Of a stretch of 64,000 bases of DNA, positions 45,536 through 55,991 are shown in pieces. A program made the position numbers and the translations under genes. The stretch comes from Metabacillus malikii (GTDB lineage: Bacteria > Bacillota > Bacilli > Bacillales > Bacillaceae), in assembly GCF_030813355.1 (NCBI RefSeq), contig NZ_JAUSUD010000019.1, forward strand, positions 1-64,000, read 5' to 3'. Each line of letters starts with the position of its first letter. Positions within the stretch are counted from its first letter, which is position 1. The notes under the pieces were generated by a model. The model did not search any database. It had not been told where the DNA came from and saw nothing but the letters and a program-made list of their open reading frames with translations.

Positions 45536-45660
45536 TGAAATGTAGATAAGCACTTCGACATCCAGCGCCTAGCCACAAATAAATCGAAGACAATGAATGT
45601 CTTCGATTTATTTGTGGCTCATTAGCACTAGGCTGTTCAAGACGCCCTGAGCTTTTGTTC
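45536..45660. repeat. Intergenic repeat with a 21-base perfect hairpin
   Basis: AGCCACAAATAAATCGAAGAC pairs perfectly with its complement across AATGAAT (arms about 45569-45589 and 45597-45617). Outside it GCGCCTAG and CACTAGGCTG can extend the pairing. The outer CCAGCGCCTAG...GACGCCCTGAGCTTTTG resembles a common Bacillaceae intergenic repeat (CCAGCGCCTAGC ... GCGCTTTTG). It lies between convergent yisL and yisN and might also help terminate transcription. Confidence 0.65.
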
Positions 45661-45663
45661 TAT

Positions 45664-46224
45664 TTAGTACTGTGCGATTACTAGTCCTCTTTTACATAGG
45701 CTTGTTGTAAATTCAAACCGGTCAGACCGCATGATGCCGCGTTCAAAATGATGCTGGATGGAACAAATGCTATCTTCATTATCAAATTGGTAAAATGAAA
45801 CCCCTCTTTTACTTGCTTGATTACCCATAAAGAGTAATTGGTTGTACGAATATACACAATCAAATGGTGAAAATGATAGTGAATTAAGCTGCTTTAATAC
45901 TTTCACAAAAGTCTCGTCAGGCAATTCCTTTAGCATTTCATCAAGTGCAAGAGGAAGCGATTTTTTTACCCGAACAGAATCTCCACAATTCAACGAAAAA
46001 ACGCCAACTTCAGTTTTAACCTTGCCAAAACCAAGCCATCTTCCGGTTTTCCATCCTTTTGGACTCATTATTTCAAGACGATAATCTTCAAGTTCTTCTA
46101 CTAAGAAAAGCTCATCATTCATATCATCATATATAACATATTGATCACCTGTTATATCAATATTGCCAATAAAATATGATCGTTTTTGTTTTGATAGTAC
46201 ATCTGAGCGCTTATGTGGATACAT
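45664..46224 (-). CDS. yisN: DUF2777-type protein YisN
   Basis: 186 residues, ATG at 46224 with GGAGGTAAC on the minus strand. Soluble protein with KRSYFIGNIDITGDQYVIYDDMNDELFLVEELEDYRLEIM near the start. Position between yisL and asnO fits B. subtilis YisN. Function unknown; there is no recognised catalytic motif. Confidence 0.75.
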   Translation of the reverse strand: MYPHKRSDVLSKQKRSYFIGNIDITGDQYVIYDDMNDELFLVEELEDYRLEIMSPKGWKTGRWLGFGKVKTEVGVFSLNCGDSVRVKKSLPLALDEMLKELPDETFVKVLKQLNSLSFSPFDCVYSYNQLLFMGNQASKRGVSFYQFDNEDSICSIQHHFERGIMRSDRFEFTTSLCKRGLVIAQY

Positions 46225-46575
46225 TGTGTTACCTCCATTTATGTAGATTCATTTGCTGTAAGTATTTCTCTGATTTTGTACTGTAAAGCATCTTAAGTAT
46301 TGAGGGAGATATCGATACCTGTTTCATTGATACAGGTATTAATGGAACTTTTCTTGGTGTGCCTAATTGTCTGTGCCTACTTAGGAAAGTAAAGTGTATA
46401 AATAAACACTCGTATCTTCGTTTTAGACAAATCCATCAAATTTTATGCAAAAATTTATGTTAGGACAAATCAACAGGTACAAAATCTGGGCATACAATAA
46501 AATCCGGCTAAGTATTCGGACGTGGTTTATGTTTTAGGTGTTCTTCGATTCATTATTAAGGGAGATGATGCATGG
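46225..46575. other. Intergenic region yisN-asnO
   Basis: Divergent promoter region. It contains a perfect 8-base inverted repeat ATACCTGT (46315-46322)/ACAGGTAT (46332-46339) that could be a protein-binding site. No gene is visible in the remainder. Confidence 0.5.
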
Positions 46576-48426
46576 ATGTGTGGAATTACAGGATGGGTTA
46601 ACTTTAAAGGCAATATACGGAGCGAAGAGGCTGTTATTAAAGGTATGACTGAAACGTTAGCGAAGCGGGGGCCGGATGATACAAACACTTGGGGTGAAAA
46701 CCATGTTTTATTTGGCCATAAACGATTAGTCGTTGTTGACCCTGAACGTGGTAAGCAACCAATGATTCGTATAAAGAATAGTCATCAATATACAATTTGC
46801 TACAACGGTGAACTTTATAATACAGAAGATATACGTAAGGAGCTCCTTACAAGGGGTTATTCGTTTGAAGGGCATTCAGACACTGAAGTATTGTTACAAT
46901 CCTACATCGAATGGGGAGCAGAATGTGTTCATCGTTTAAATGGTATTTTCGCATTTGCAGTATGGGATTCAACAAATGAAACATTATTTATTGCAAGAGA
47001 TCGTCTGGGAGTAAAGCCTTTATTTTTTCACGAAGAAAATGGTTCCCTATTGTTCGCTTCCGAAATAAAGGCAATTTTGGCACACCCATCTATTTCTGCC
47101 GTTCTTGACTATTCTGGGCTATCAGAAATTCTCGGTGTAGGTCCTTCAAGAACACCGGGTGTAGGAGTTTTTAAAGGAATCGATGAATTAAGGCCAGCAC
47201 ATGCGATGATTTATACAAAGAATGGCTTAAAAATTTGGAGATATTGGAATGTTGAAAGTAAACGACATGAAGATTCGCTAGAAGATACTGCAGAAAAAGT
47301 AAGGTTTTTAGTAACTGATGCAGTTAAAAGACAGTTGGTGTCAGATGTGCCATTATGTACATTTTTATCAGGTGGATTGGATTCCAGTGCAATAACTGCG
47401 ATTGCTGCCAAGCAATATGAGGTAGAGGGTAAAGGAAGTTTACACACATATTCGATTGATTATGAAGAAAATGATAAATATTTTAAAGAAAATGAGTTCC
47501 AGCCAAATTCTGATGGGCCATGGATTAGCAAAGTTAGTGAAGAATTTAACACAACTCATCACCAATGTATTATTACTCAGCAAGACTTAGTCGACCATCT
47601 AATTGAAGCAACTTCAGCAAGAGACTTGCCAGGTATGGCCGATGTTGATTCTTCTCTTTTGTGGTTCTGTCGTGAGATAAAAAAAGATTTTGTTGTAGGG
47701 TTGTCAGGTGAATGTGCTGATGAAATTTTTGGTGGGTATCCATGGTTCCACCGCCCAGAAGATTTAGCAAGTAAAGCATTTCCATGGATGCGCTCAACGA
47801 GTGAGAGAGTAAAGCTGTTAAAGCCTGAATGGCAAAAGCGCTTAAACCTAGAGGAATATGTGCAAGCACGTTATGAGGAAACGGTGAATGAGACCCCTTT
47901 ACTTGACGGGGAATCATCGACAGAAGCTAAGCGGAGACAGCTCTTCTACTTAAATTTACATTGGTTCATGGCAAATCTTTTGGACCGAAAAGACCGGATG
48001 AGTATGGGGGCCAGCTTAGAGGTACGTGTTCCATTTGCAGACCACCGTCTTGTTGAATATGTTTGGAATATACCGTGGGAAATGAAAATGCACGGTGGAC
48101 GTGAAAAGGGAATCTTACGTAAAGCACTAGAAGGGATTCTCCCTGACGATGTTCTATATCGTAAAAAGAGCCCATATCCGAAAACTCATCATCCTGAATA
48201 TACACGATTAGTGAAAACGTGGTTGGCAGCGATTTTAGAAAATAAAGATTCAATTTTACATGAGTTATTTTCAAAGGAACGACTCACAGAGTTGATCGAA
48301 ACGGAAGGAAATGCATTTAAAGTACCATGGTTTGGGCAATTAATGTCAGGTCCACAGCTATTGGCACATTTAGCACAAATACACGTATGGGTTGAGGGTA
48401 ACAATATAAATATTAAAGAAGGCTAA
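46576..48426 (+). CDS. asnO: Glutamine-hydrolysing asparagine synthetase
   Basis: 616 residues. The start was fixed at ATG 46576 because the class II amidotransferase needs Cys directly after Met (MCGITGWVNF). Amidotransferase blocks RGPDDT, GHKRLVVVDPE, CYNGELYN and DTEVLLQSY; synthetase PP-loop LSGGLDSSAITA (about 272-283). It makes Asn from Asp, ATP and glutamine. Length and yisN-asnO neighbourhood match B. subtilis AsnO, a sporulation-induced isozyme. Confidence 0.95.
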   Translation: MCGITGWVNFKGNIRSEEAVIKGMTETLAKRGPDDTNTWGENHVLFGHKRLVVVDPERGKQPMIRIKNSHQYTICYNGELYNTEDIRKELLTRGYSFEGHSDTEVLLQSYIEWGAECVHRLNGIFAFAVWDSTNETLFIARDRLGVKPLFFHEENGSLLFASEIKAILAHPSISAVLDYSGLSEILGVGPSRTPGVGVFKGIDELRPAHAMIYTKNGLKIWRYWNVESKRHEDSLEDTAEKVRFLVTDAVKRQLVSDVPLCTFLSGGLDSSAITAIAAKQYEVEGKGSLHTYSIDYEENDKYFKENEFQPNSDGPWISKVSEEFNTTHHQCIITQQDLVDHLIEATSARDLPGMADVDSSLLWFCREIKKDFVVGLSGECADEIFGGYPWFHRPEDLASKAFPWMRSTSERVKLLKPEWQKRLNLEEYVQARYEETVNETPLLDGESSTEAKRRQLFYLNLHWFMANLLDRKDRMSMGASLEVRVPFADHRLVEYVWNIPWEMKMHGGREKGILRKALEGILPDDVLYRKKSPYPKTHHPEYTRLVKTWLAAILENKDSILHELFSKERLTELIETEGNAFKVPWFGQLMSGPQLLAHLAQIHVWVEGNNINIKEG

Positions 48427-48452
48427 TTGGACATTATAAGAAAAATTCTTAC

Positions 48453-48507
48453 TGAATACGAAATGACAATTCGTAAAAGGAAATGTCATTTTGTATTTAG
48501 TTTTTAT
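48453..48507 (+). terminator. Terminator after asnO
   Basis: AATACGAAATGACA with TGTCATTTTGTATT around a 15-base loop, followed by TAGTTTTTATT. Confidence 0.82.
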
Positions 48508-48820
48508 TGTAACTAGGAATTTAAAATAATTTTTAAAACTAGTAATTTATAAGTGCAGTATACACCGAACAATGAAAAACTTGTACCATAATGAGCATGA
48601 TAGTGAAAGTGAAGTATTTCTAAAGAACTATCCTTTCATTAGAGGAAATGAAAAGGAATGTTTGTAGACAACTAAAAATTTATGCTTAAGAGCATTTGTT
48701 TTCGTGTTGTTACATGACATATGCGAGTGGAAAGATAAATAGAAAATTATCTTAATAGAATAAAAGTGGTTAAGAAGGAAATACGTCGAAAAATGATTGA
48801 AAAGCACTATCAGTACATAA

Positions 48821-48849
48821 TTGACTTGTCACAATATTCAATATAGTAT
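48821..48849 (+). promoter_or_regulatory. Putative promoter of the amylase
   Basis: TTGACT (48821-48826), 17 bases, TAGTAT (48844-48849). Two AAACGTTTTC boxes lie immediately downstream, fitting a repressed promoter. The leader to the start codon is about 165 bases, and 48508-48820 shows nothing else. Confidence 0.55.
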
Positions 48850-48858
48850 GAGTTACAT

Positions 48859-48872
48859 GGTAAACGTTTTCA
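48859..48872 (+). promoter_or_regulatory. cre/LacI-type operator 1 before the amylase
   Basis: GGTAAACGTTTTCA fits the CcpA consensus TGWAANCGNTNWCA except at its first base. It lies just after the predicted promoter, so binding would block transcription. Confidence 0.62.
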
Positions 48873-48894
48873 CGCCATTTATTATGCAACATTG

Positions 48895-48908
48895 TGCAAA
48901 CGTTTTCC
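48895..48908 (+). promoter_or_regulatory. cre/LacI-type operator 2 before the amylase
   Basis: TGCAAACGTTTTCC, with the same AAACGTTTTC core as operator 1, 36 bases further on. Two mismatches to cre; it may instead bind a maltose-type LacI repressor. Confidence 0.5.
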
Positions 48909-49021
48909 TTATAAAAGGTTTTGCGGGAGGTGCAAGCAATGATTATTAATATAAGGAGGTTGATAACAGAAGGAATATTTTGTGCAATCGATTGTATGAA
49001 AATCATAAAAGGAGTGGAATA

Positions 49022-52000
49022 ATGACTAGACATTATATGAAAAGTAGCTTAAAAGCTGTTTTATTCTTGATACTTACTTTTTTATTAGTAGTATCACCGT
49101 TGCTTAACGAAACTATTGTTCTAGCAAACAGTAACACTGAAACTAAGACAAACTTAGCAGATTCAACACTAATTACCGCCACATCTTCAGAGCTTACAGA
49201 AACTTCTACAGATAGCACATTTACTTGGGATAATGCAACAGTGTACTTTGTATTAACAGACAGATTTTTAGATGGAGATTCTAGCAATAACCATGCCTAT
49301 GGTAGAGAATTGGACCGCAATGGGAATCCTTATCCAAATTATAAAAATAAAGTAGCATCGTATCATGGCGGTGATTTAAAAGGGTTAACTCAAAAACTAA
49401 ATGAAGGTTATTTTACTTCTTTGGGAGTTAATGCTATTTGGATAACGCAGCCATTTGAGCAAATCAATGGGTGGATTGGTGGAGAAGGGTTCCGACACTA
49501 TCCATTTCACGGTTACTACGCACAGGACTTTACAGAACTAGATAAAAGCTTAGGAACAAAAGATGATTTACAAACGTTTATAGATACTGCACATGAACAA
49601 GGGATTCGTATCGTATTTGATGTTGTCATGAACCATGCAGGCTATGAATCGATGAAGGATATGCAAGACCATGGCTTTGGACAGTTAAATAATGGTTGGG
49701 AAAATTATTACTACAGTCAAAATGAAACAGAAGCACATTATGACACTTACGGAAATTATATTAATACGAATTCACACGATAGATGGCAGAATTGGTGGGG
49801 TTCTGATTGGATTCGTAAATCAGGATTACCAGGATATGATGCATGTGGTAATGATGACAGAACAATGTGTTTAGCTGGGTTGCCAGATTTTAAAACAGAA
49901 TCAACTAAGCATGTTGCTGTCCCGCAATTTTTGAAGAATAAATGGGGTGCAGAGAAAACACAACAAGAGCAAGCTGAATTACAGCAGTTTTTTAATGAAT
50001 CTGGAAAATCACCAACAGTTCGAAATCATTTAATTAAATGGCTAACTGATTGGGTAAGAGATTATGGAGTTGATGGCTTCCGAATTGATACAGCAAAACA
50101 TGTTGAAATTGATGCGTGGAAAGAATTGAAAATCGAAGCGAATAAAGCATTACATGAATGGAAAGCAAACAATCCTGACAAGAAATTAGATGATGAAAAT
50201 TTTTGGATGACTGGAGAAGTATGGGGCCATGGAGTAGGAAAAAGTGAATACTTTAGTAACGGTTTTGATTCGGTCATTAATTTTGATTTCCAAAAGCAGT
50301 TGCAGTCGAATTTAAGTAATTTAGAATCACTTTACTCTGATTATGCAAACAAAATCAATAGTGATCCTAATTTTAATGTACTTAGTTATTTATCATCACA
50401 TGATACAACATTGTATGACCGAAACAATATGATTAATGGTGGTACAGGGTTATTGTTAGCACCTGGTGCTGTACAAATCTTCTATGGTGATGAAGTTGCA
50501 CGCGCATGGATGGATGCTCCATGGTCTGATATGAGACTTCGTTCATCAATGGATTGGAACAATGTCAATCAAACTGTATTAGCCCATTGGCAAAAGGTTG
50601 GTCAATTTAGAAATAATCATCTTTCTATAGGTGCAGGTCAGCATAAACAGCTCCAAGCATCTCCTTATGCATTTAGTAGAACGTATAACAAAGATGGTGT
50701 GGAGGATAAGGTTGTTGTAGCAGTTGGTGCGAATGGCAAGACTACAATAAATGTTTCATCTGTATTTGCTGATGGGACTCTAGTAAGAGACTTTTATACT
50801 GGAGAAACTGCAACTGTAAGCGGTGGAAGCGTAACGTTTACTGCACATCAAAATGGTGTCATTCTCATCGAACTAGCAGAACTAGAAAAACCAGTCGCAT
50901 CTGTTTCGGCATCTCCTGAAGGTAGTAACTTTAGAACAGAAACGGTTGATGTAACGTTAAAATTAGCTAATGCAGAAGAAGGAAAATATACGTTAGATGG
51001 TAGTGACCCAAAGGTAAATGGGATTACATTTGTAAATGGTGATGTTGTGACAATCGGTGAATCTCTAGCGATTGGTGAATCGGTAACATTAAAGCTATTT
51101 GCAGAAAATGAACATGGGACAGCAACGAAAAGCTATACGTATACAAAGGTCGATCCGAATTCAGGTTTAACGATTCATTATAAAAAACCTGATGGATGGA
51201 ATGCGCCACAAATCTATTACTATAATACGAGTCCAGCTGTTGAGGAGCCAACATGGGCAACTGCTCCAGCGATGGAGTCAGAAGGGAATGGCTGGTACTC
51301 CTATACGATAGATGGTGCTGATAGCTCTCGAATTATTTTCAAAGATAGTAGTGGTAAACAAAGCCCAGCACAAGGTGAGGCAGGTTTCCTTAGAAGCTCT
51401 GAAGGATGGTACATGGATGGAAAGTGGTACGATGAAAATCCGGAAAAAGAGGACACAGAAGCACCGTCGATACCAACAGGGTTGAAGGTTACTGCTACAA
51501 CTGATTCAACGGTATCATTAGCATGGAATGCTTCAACGGATAATCAGTCTGGTGTTGCTCATTATGAAGTATTAAAAGGTGAAGAAAAAATCGGTACAGC
51601 AACATCAACGAATTATCAAGTAAATAATTTAACAGCAAATACATCCTATGAATTTGCTGTAGTAGCAGTTGATAAAAATGGAAACAAGTCGAAAGCGACA
51701 GAAAGTGTACAGGCTAAAACGAAGGAAAAAGGTGTAGGAAATACCGCAACAATTTATTATAAAAAAGGGTTTGCAACACCGAACTTCCATTACGCGCCAA
51801 ATGGTGCTGATTGGACGAAGGCTCCAGGTGTAGGAATGGAGGATTCAGCACAATATCCTGGCTATGCGAAAATCACGATTGATTTAGGCGCGGCAACTAG
51901 TTTACAGGGTGTATTTAATAATGGTGCAGGTGTATGGGATAACAATGGAGGTAAAAATTATCAATTCCAAGCAGGTGTTTCAACCTTTGCAAACGGAAAG

Positions 52001-52333
52001 GTAACACAAGGTGAACCTAAGCCTGACAAAGTAACGTTCAATGTCACAGTGCCAACGCAAACGTTAACTACAGATAAGATTTATATGACTAGTACGTTAA
52101 ATGGGTGGAAGCCGGATGATTCAGATTACGAATTGAAAAAAAATGCAAATGGTTCTTACTCTATTTCGCTTCAAGTTCCAGCAAATACACAAATAGAGTA
52201 CAAATTTACTTTAGGCTCATGGGCTACTGTTGAAAAGGACCAGTGGGGGAATGACATCTCAAACCGTACCTTCAAAACAAATGGAGGAGAAGAGGTTGTC
52301 GATGTCACAGTTCAAAAATGGAATGGAAGGTAG
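49022..52333 (+). CDS. Secreted multi-domain alpha-amylase (GH13, MalS-like)
   Basis: 1,103 residues from ATG 49022 (AAAAGGAGTGG upstream). Signal peptide 1-36, cut after VLA. Catalytic GH13 domain about 50-560 with VYFVLTDRFLDGD, nucleophile Asp356 (FRIDTAKH), acid/base Glu399 (GEVWGHG) and Asp461 (LSSHDTTL). Then an all-beta C domain, a chitobiase-C-like unit (about 640-710, TLDGSDPKVNG), a CBM26-type starch module (about 715-805), an FN3 domain (about 812-900, APSIPTGLKVTATTDSTVSLAW), a CBM25-type module (about 905-995) and a CBM20-like starch module (about 1000-1103, TSTLNGWKPDDSDYELKK). Three starch-binding modules suggest action on raw starch granules. There is no cell-wall anchor. Confidence 0.93.
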   Translation: MTRHYMKSSLKAVLFLILTFLLVVSPLLNETIVLANSNTETKTNLADSTLITATSSELTETSTDSTFTWDNATVYFVLTDRFLDGDSSNNHAYGRELDRNGNPYPNYKNKVASYHGGDLKGLTQKLNEGYFTSLGVNAIWITQPFEQINGWIGGEGFRHYPFHGYYAQDFTELDKSLGTKDDLQTFIDTAHEQGIRIVFDVVMNHAGYESMKDMQDHGFGQLNNGWENYYYSQNETEAHYDTYGNYINTNSHDRWQNWWGSDWIRKSGLPGYDACGNDDRTMCLAGLPDFKTESTKHVAVPQFLKNKWGAEKTQQEQAELQQFFNESGKSPTVRNHLIKWLTDWVRDYGVDGFRIDTAKHVEIDAWKELKIEANKALHEWKANNPDKKLDDENFWMTGEVWGHGVGKSEYFSNGFDSVINFDFQKQLQSNLSNLESLYSDYANKINSDPNFNVLSYLSSHDTTLYDRNNMINGGTGLLLAPGAVQIFYGDEVARAWMDAPWSDMRLRSSMDWNNVNQTVLAHWQKVGQFRNNHLSIGAGQHKQLQASPYAFSRTYNKDGVEDKVVVAVGANGKTTINVSSVFADGTLVRDFYTGETATVSGGSVTFTAHQNGVILIELAELEKPVASVSASPEGSNFRTETVDVTLKLANAEEGKYTLDGSDPKVNGITFVNGDVVTIGESLAIGESVTLKLFAENEHGTATKSYTYTKVDPNSGLTIHYKKPDGWNAPQIYYYNTSPAVEEPTWATAPAMESEGNGWYSYTIDGADSSRIIFKDSSGKQSPAQGEAGFLRSSEGWYMDGKWYDENPEKEDTEAPSIPTGLKVTATTDSTVSLAWNASTDNQSGVAHYEVLKGEEKIGTATSTNYQVNNLTANTSYEFAVVAVDKNGNKSKATESVQAKTKEKGVGNTATIYYKKGFATPNFHYAPNGADWTKAPGVGMEDSAQYPGYAKITIDLGAATSLQGVFNNGAGVWDNNGGKNYQFQAGVSTFANGKVTQGEPKPDKVTFNVTVPTQTLTTDKIYMTSTLNGWKPDDSDYELKKNANGSYSISLQVPANTQIEYKFTLGSWATVEKDQWGNDISNRTFKTNGGEEVVDVTVQKWNGR

Positions 52334-52369
52334 TATGAAGCATTAAATAGCTGATTTTATAAAAAGTGT

Positions 52370-52452
52370 GGGTCTGCCCGTTTAACAACTAGATTAATAG
52401 GTTGTGGTGTAATCTATTATCAATAATCGTTTATAGGGCAGGCCCTTTTATT
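52370..52452. terminator. Bidirectional terminator amylase / chemoreceptor
   Basis: GGGTCTGCCC (52370-52379) with GGGCAGGCCC (52436-52445), one mismatch, then TTTTATTTT. It serves both convergent genes. Confidence 0.82.
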
Positions 52453-52466
52453 TTAAGTATGAATAG

Positions 52467-54212
52467 TTAAATTTTAAATTTTCTAAATGAACCTTTTAAG
52501 TCAGCAGCCATAGATGACAATTCGACTGATGATGCAAAGAGTTCCTGCATTGTTGCATTTTGTTGCTCTGTCGTTGCTGCAATTTGGTCTATCCTTTTTG
52601 CTGTGTTACTATTTGTGTCAATAATCTCGTTTGAAGTTTCTTCTAATATTTTTATTTTTTGATCGGCAACCTTTACAGAATCTAAAAGCAGACTACTTCC
52701 ACTCGTCACTTCTAGGATAGATGTATAAATTTCTTTAAAAAGGACTCCAACATTTTCGACTAATTCATTTCCTTTTCTAACAGCATGATTACTATCATTC
52801 ATCATGGCATTTGCTTCAGTCGTTTCTTTTTGAGTAAATTCAATAATTTGTTTGATTTCACCTGCAGCAGTGTTTGTTTGTTCAGCTAATTTTCTAACTT
52901 CATTTGCGACGACAGCAAACCCTTTTCCATGTTCACCTGCTCGAGCAGCTTCTATTGCAGCATTTAATGCTAATAGATTCGTTTGCTCAGAAACATCCTT
53001 AATTAAAGTTAAAATTGATTCAATTTCATTTGCTTTTAAATTTAACGTGTTGATGACATTTGAAAGAAGCTCGACCTTCTCTGTGATACTTCCCATTTGT
53101 TTAATAACACTTTGGACTGTATCTTTACCTAGCTCAGCCTTTTTATTTGTTTCTGTCGTCAGTTCAACACTATTAAGGATCCGGCTGGACATCGCTTTAA
53201 ATTCATATGCAATATTTTCTACGGCCGTTTTTGTATTCATCGAGCGACTAACTTGCTTCTCTGTTCCTGAGGCAATTTCAAATACATTATTTGTCATGTT
53301 TGATATTGCACTGGAGCTGTCTTCAGAATTTGCCTTTAATATTTGTGACAGTTGATTTACTTGATTAGATGCATTCATAATCTGTTTAATAGATAGTTGC
53401 AATTCATCGGCAAGATTATTCATTGCCACAGAAATTTCACCGATTTCATCCTTGCCTTTATAATTCATTCTCTTTGCGTTTAAATTCCCACTTGAAAGCT
53501 GCTTACAAAGCAAAACAACTTCTCTTAGTGATTTACTCATTTTACGATTGAAGACATTCAGCAAGATGAAGGAAATGAGGAAGACAATTAAAATAATGAT
53601 AATCATGACTGTAATGTTACTATTCATCGTTTGGTGTGTTTCTTTTATAAAAGATTCTCTTTCAGTGTCAATTACTTCTTTTAATTGCGAAAGGTTATTC
53701 AAATTATTATCTCTAATCAAGGCTGCATCGTTAAAAAACTTAATTTGATCATATATTTCGATGACATGCCCTTTACTTTTGATGTCATCCACTTTTGGTT
53801 GAATTGTGTTCTTAAAAAGCTCGTCTAATTTTTCATTAATCATAATAGCTGCTTGAAAATACGTTTTCGCATCCTCAGACGTCATATGATTCTCAATTTT
53901 ATTTACGGAGTTTAGAAACGTTTCTGATTCCTGTTCATATGAACGAAGTGAGTCTTTATTTGGGTTTGTTATGTAATCGGTAATTATAATATATTTCTGT
54001 CTGAAGGAGGATGCAAGTTGTGTAACTGCTATCGAATCATCGCCTTTTTGTGAAATCGTTTGCATCGAATTGAAAAGTTTTTTCATATCAGAAATCGAAT
54101 AAGTGAAAACGCAACCAAAAAGTATCATAGAAATAATGAAAATGAGAGAGAACTTTCTACCAATCGTCATTTTTGTTAATGTATTTCGCATTATATGGTA
54201 TTTTTTTATCAT
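52467..54212 (-). CDS. Methyl-accepting chemotaxis protein
   Basis: 581 residues from the ATG at 54212, which has GGAGGTAGAG on the minus strand; a longer start at 54254 lacks a site. TM1 about 20-40, an external helical sensor of about 145 residues (four-helix-bundle type), TM2 about 188-208, a HAMP domain, then a long signalling coiled coil with the invariant hairpin tip [37 protein letters not shown]. It passes a ligand signal to CheA/CheW. Ligand unknown; the amylase next to it is convergent, not co-transcribed. Confidence 0.93.
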   Translation of the reverse strand: MIKKYHIMRNTLTKMTIGRKFSLIFIISMILFGCVFTYSISDMKKLFNSMQTISQKGDDSIAVTQLASSFRQKYIIITDYITNPNKDSLRSYEQESETFLNSVNKIENHMTSEDAKTYFQAAIMINEKLDELFKNTIQPKVDDIKSKGHVIEIYDQIKFFNDAALIRDNNLNNLSQLKEVIDTERESFIKETHQTMNSNITVMIIIILIVFLISFILLNVFNRKMSKSLREVVLLCKQLSSGNLNAKRMNYKGKDEIGEISVAMNNLADELQLSIKQIMNASNQVNQLSQILKANSEDSSSAISNMTNNVFEIASGTEKQVSRSMNTKTAVENIAYEFKAMSSRILNSVELTTETNKKAELGKDTVQSVIKQMGSITEKVELLSNVINTLNLKANEIESILTLIKDVSEQTNLLALNAAIEAARAGEHGKGFAVVANEVRKLAEQTNTAAGEIKQIIEFTQKETTEANAMMNDSNHAVRKGNELVENVGVLFKEIYTSILEVTSGSSLLLDSVKVADQKIKILEETSNEIIDTNSNTAKRIDQIAATTEQQNATMQELFASSVELSSMAADLKGSFRKFKI

Positions 54213-54357
54213 AACTCTACCTCCTGTGTAGTCCTTTAGAACTAATAGTAACATAATATTTCGACAATTAATATGAAAAAAGTAGTTTTTGTAAACGATA
54301 ACTTTTTTAATAATGCATATTTAGTGAAAATTAATAATGTCTACATGAACAGGCAAA

Positions 54358-54391
54358 GAAAAAGGTTACCTCTTGATGAGATAACCTTTCT
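54358..54391 (-). terminator. Terminator of the MATE gene
   Basis: AAAGGTTACCTC/GAGATAACCTTT hairpin with a 5-base loop; on the minus strand it ends in TTTTTCTTTG. Confidence 0.8.
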
Positions 54392-54396
54392 TACAG

Positions 54397-55755
54397 CTAA
54401 GAAGCTACTGCTTTTTGGACAATACGTTTTGATTCCCAAGCACGTGATCTCCATCGGTAAAGCATAATGATACCACGGACCCACTCATCTGCAATAAAGG
54501 CTAACCAAACACCTACCAGACCAAGCTCGAAATGGATTCCTAACGTATAGGCGACTGGAACTGCGATTCCCCACATAGCAAGAATTCCAACATATGTTGG
54601 GAAGCGAATATCTCCAGCAGCTCTTAGCGAACCGATGAGTACCATATTAAAGGATCTCCCCGGCTCAAGGATAATTGTTAACAGGACAAGGACAGCACCG
54701 ACCTCTAATATTCGTTCATTTGAAGTGAAAATACCTAACAATGTTTCTGAGAAAATACTAAACAGAACGGCCATTAATATCGAAATCGCTATCCCATAAT
54801 AGAGACTTTTCATAGCACGCTTATAGGCTGAATCGAATTCCTTTGCACCGATTAAATATCCAATTAAGATTTGTGTTCCTTGACTAATGGCGATGCTGAA
54901 TAACATCATAAACATCATTAAATTTTGTGTATAGACCCTCGTTGTAAGTGCTTCTGTACCAATCATCGTAATAAAAAAGGTAATCGCCATTTGCGATGTG
55001 TTGTAGGATAATTGTTCACCAGCTGTCGGTATTCCGATACCTAGTAAGTTTTTCAAGTGGTGAACCGGCATTTTAAACAAGTCTTTTAGATTAATTGTAA
55101 AATATAATCGTTTCTTTAAGATATAGAAAATGATAACTAAAGCAATCGCACGCGATATAACTGTGGAAATCGCTGCACCTTGAACACCGAGTGATGGTAA
55201 ACCAAATGCACCGAAGATTAATACATAGTTACCGATGATGTTCAATAAATTCATCCCAATTGTTAAAAACATCGTATCTTTTGTGTATCCATAGCTTTTT
55301 AAGATTGCACTAACGGTCATAATTAATGCTTGAATAAATGAAAAGCCACCTACAATCTTTAAATAAGCGGATGCTTCAGGTAATAATTCTACAGGTAAAT
55401 TCATTAAGAGAAGGATATCTTCACTAGCGATTACAATCGCAACACTTAAAATAAGACTAATAATAAGATTAGCCGAAATAGATACAGTTGACACTGCTTT
55501 TGCATCTTTTACATTATTTGCACCTAAATATTGCGTAATGAGAATGGTCGTTCCTGTCGCAATAAAACCAAACATGACGATTAGTAAAAATAATATTTGA
55601 TTTGATACACCTACAGCAGCGACAGAGTTATCCGAATACTGACTTAGCATCAATGTATCCGCATTACCCATTAGCATATGAAGAAATTGTTCGATAAAGA
55701 TAGGCCACGTAAGTGCAAATAATGTCAATTTCCGATTTTTGCTTTCTAATGACAT
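54397..55755 (-). CDS. MATE-family efflux transporter
   Basis: 452 residues, about 12 membrane segments in two repeats. Family features: WPIFIEQFLHMLMGNADTLMLSQYSDNSVAAVGVSNQI at the start, GTTILITQYLGA, and SIAISQGTQILIGYLIGA in the second half. Sodium- or proton-coupled drug export is likely. ATG at 55755 with AAAAGGTG upstream. Divergent from an AraC regulator, which may control it. Confidence 0.92.
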   Translation of the reverse strand: MSLESKNRKLTLFALTWPIFIEQFLHMLMGNADTLMLSQYSDNSVAAVGVSNQILFLLIVMFGFIATGTTILITQYLGANNVKDAKAVSTVSISANLIISLILSVAIVIASEDILLLMNLPVELLPEASAYLKIVGGFSFIQALIMTVSAILKSYGYTKDTMFLTIGMNLLNIIGNYVLIFGAFGLPSLGVQGAAISTVISRAIALVIIFYILKKRLYFTINLKDLFKMPVHHLKNLLGIGIPTAGEQLSYNTSQMAITFFITMIGTEALTTRVYTQNLMMFMMLFSIAISQGTQILIGYLIGAKEFDSAYKRAMKSLYYGIAISILMAVLFSIFSETLLGIFTSNERILEVGAVLVLLTIILEPGRSFNMVLIGSLRAAGDIRFPTYVGILAMWGIAVPVAYTLGIHFELGLVGVWLAFIADEWVRGIIMLYRWRSRAWESKRIVQKAVAS

Positions 55756-55991
55756 TTTTCATCAACACCTTTTGTAATACGTTATTAAGTCTTACTAAGT
55801 TTACAGACGTTCGTGTATAATAGAAAGAGAGGATACCGATAAAGTTTGGAGAAATCCGACTATAAGTATTTTTAGAAATTAATACCATTAGATGTAAGCG
55901 CTTATTTATATAGGCTAGTAGTTAATAAGTCTTTCTCGGCATAAAAGATACATGTATTTATTAGAATGATAGGGTAAAAGGGTGAATAATT
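55756..55991. other. Divergent promoter region MATE / AraC regulator
   Basis: 236 bases without a gene. Opposite promoters are expected here; I see no convincing operator. Confidence 0.5.

Noticed and set aside
54273-54467. 64-residue frame between the chemoreceptor and MATE genes
   Set aside because: It runs through the MATE terminator and into the 3' end of that gene on the other strand.
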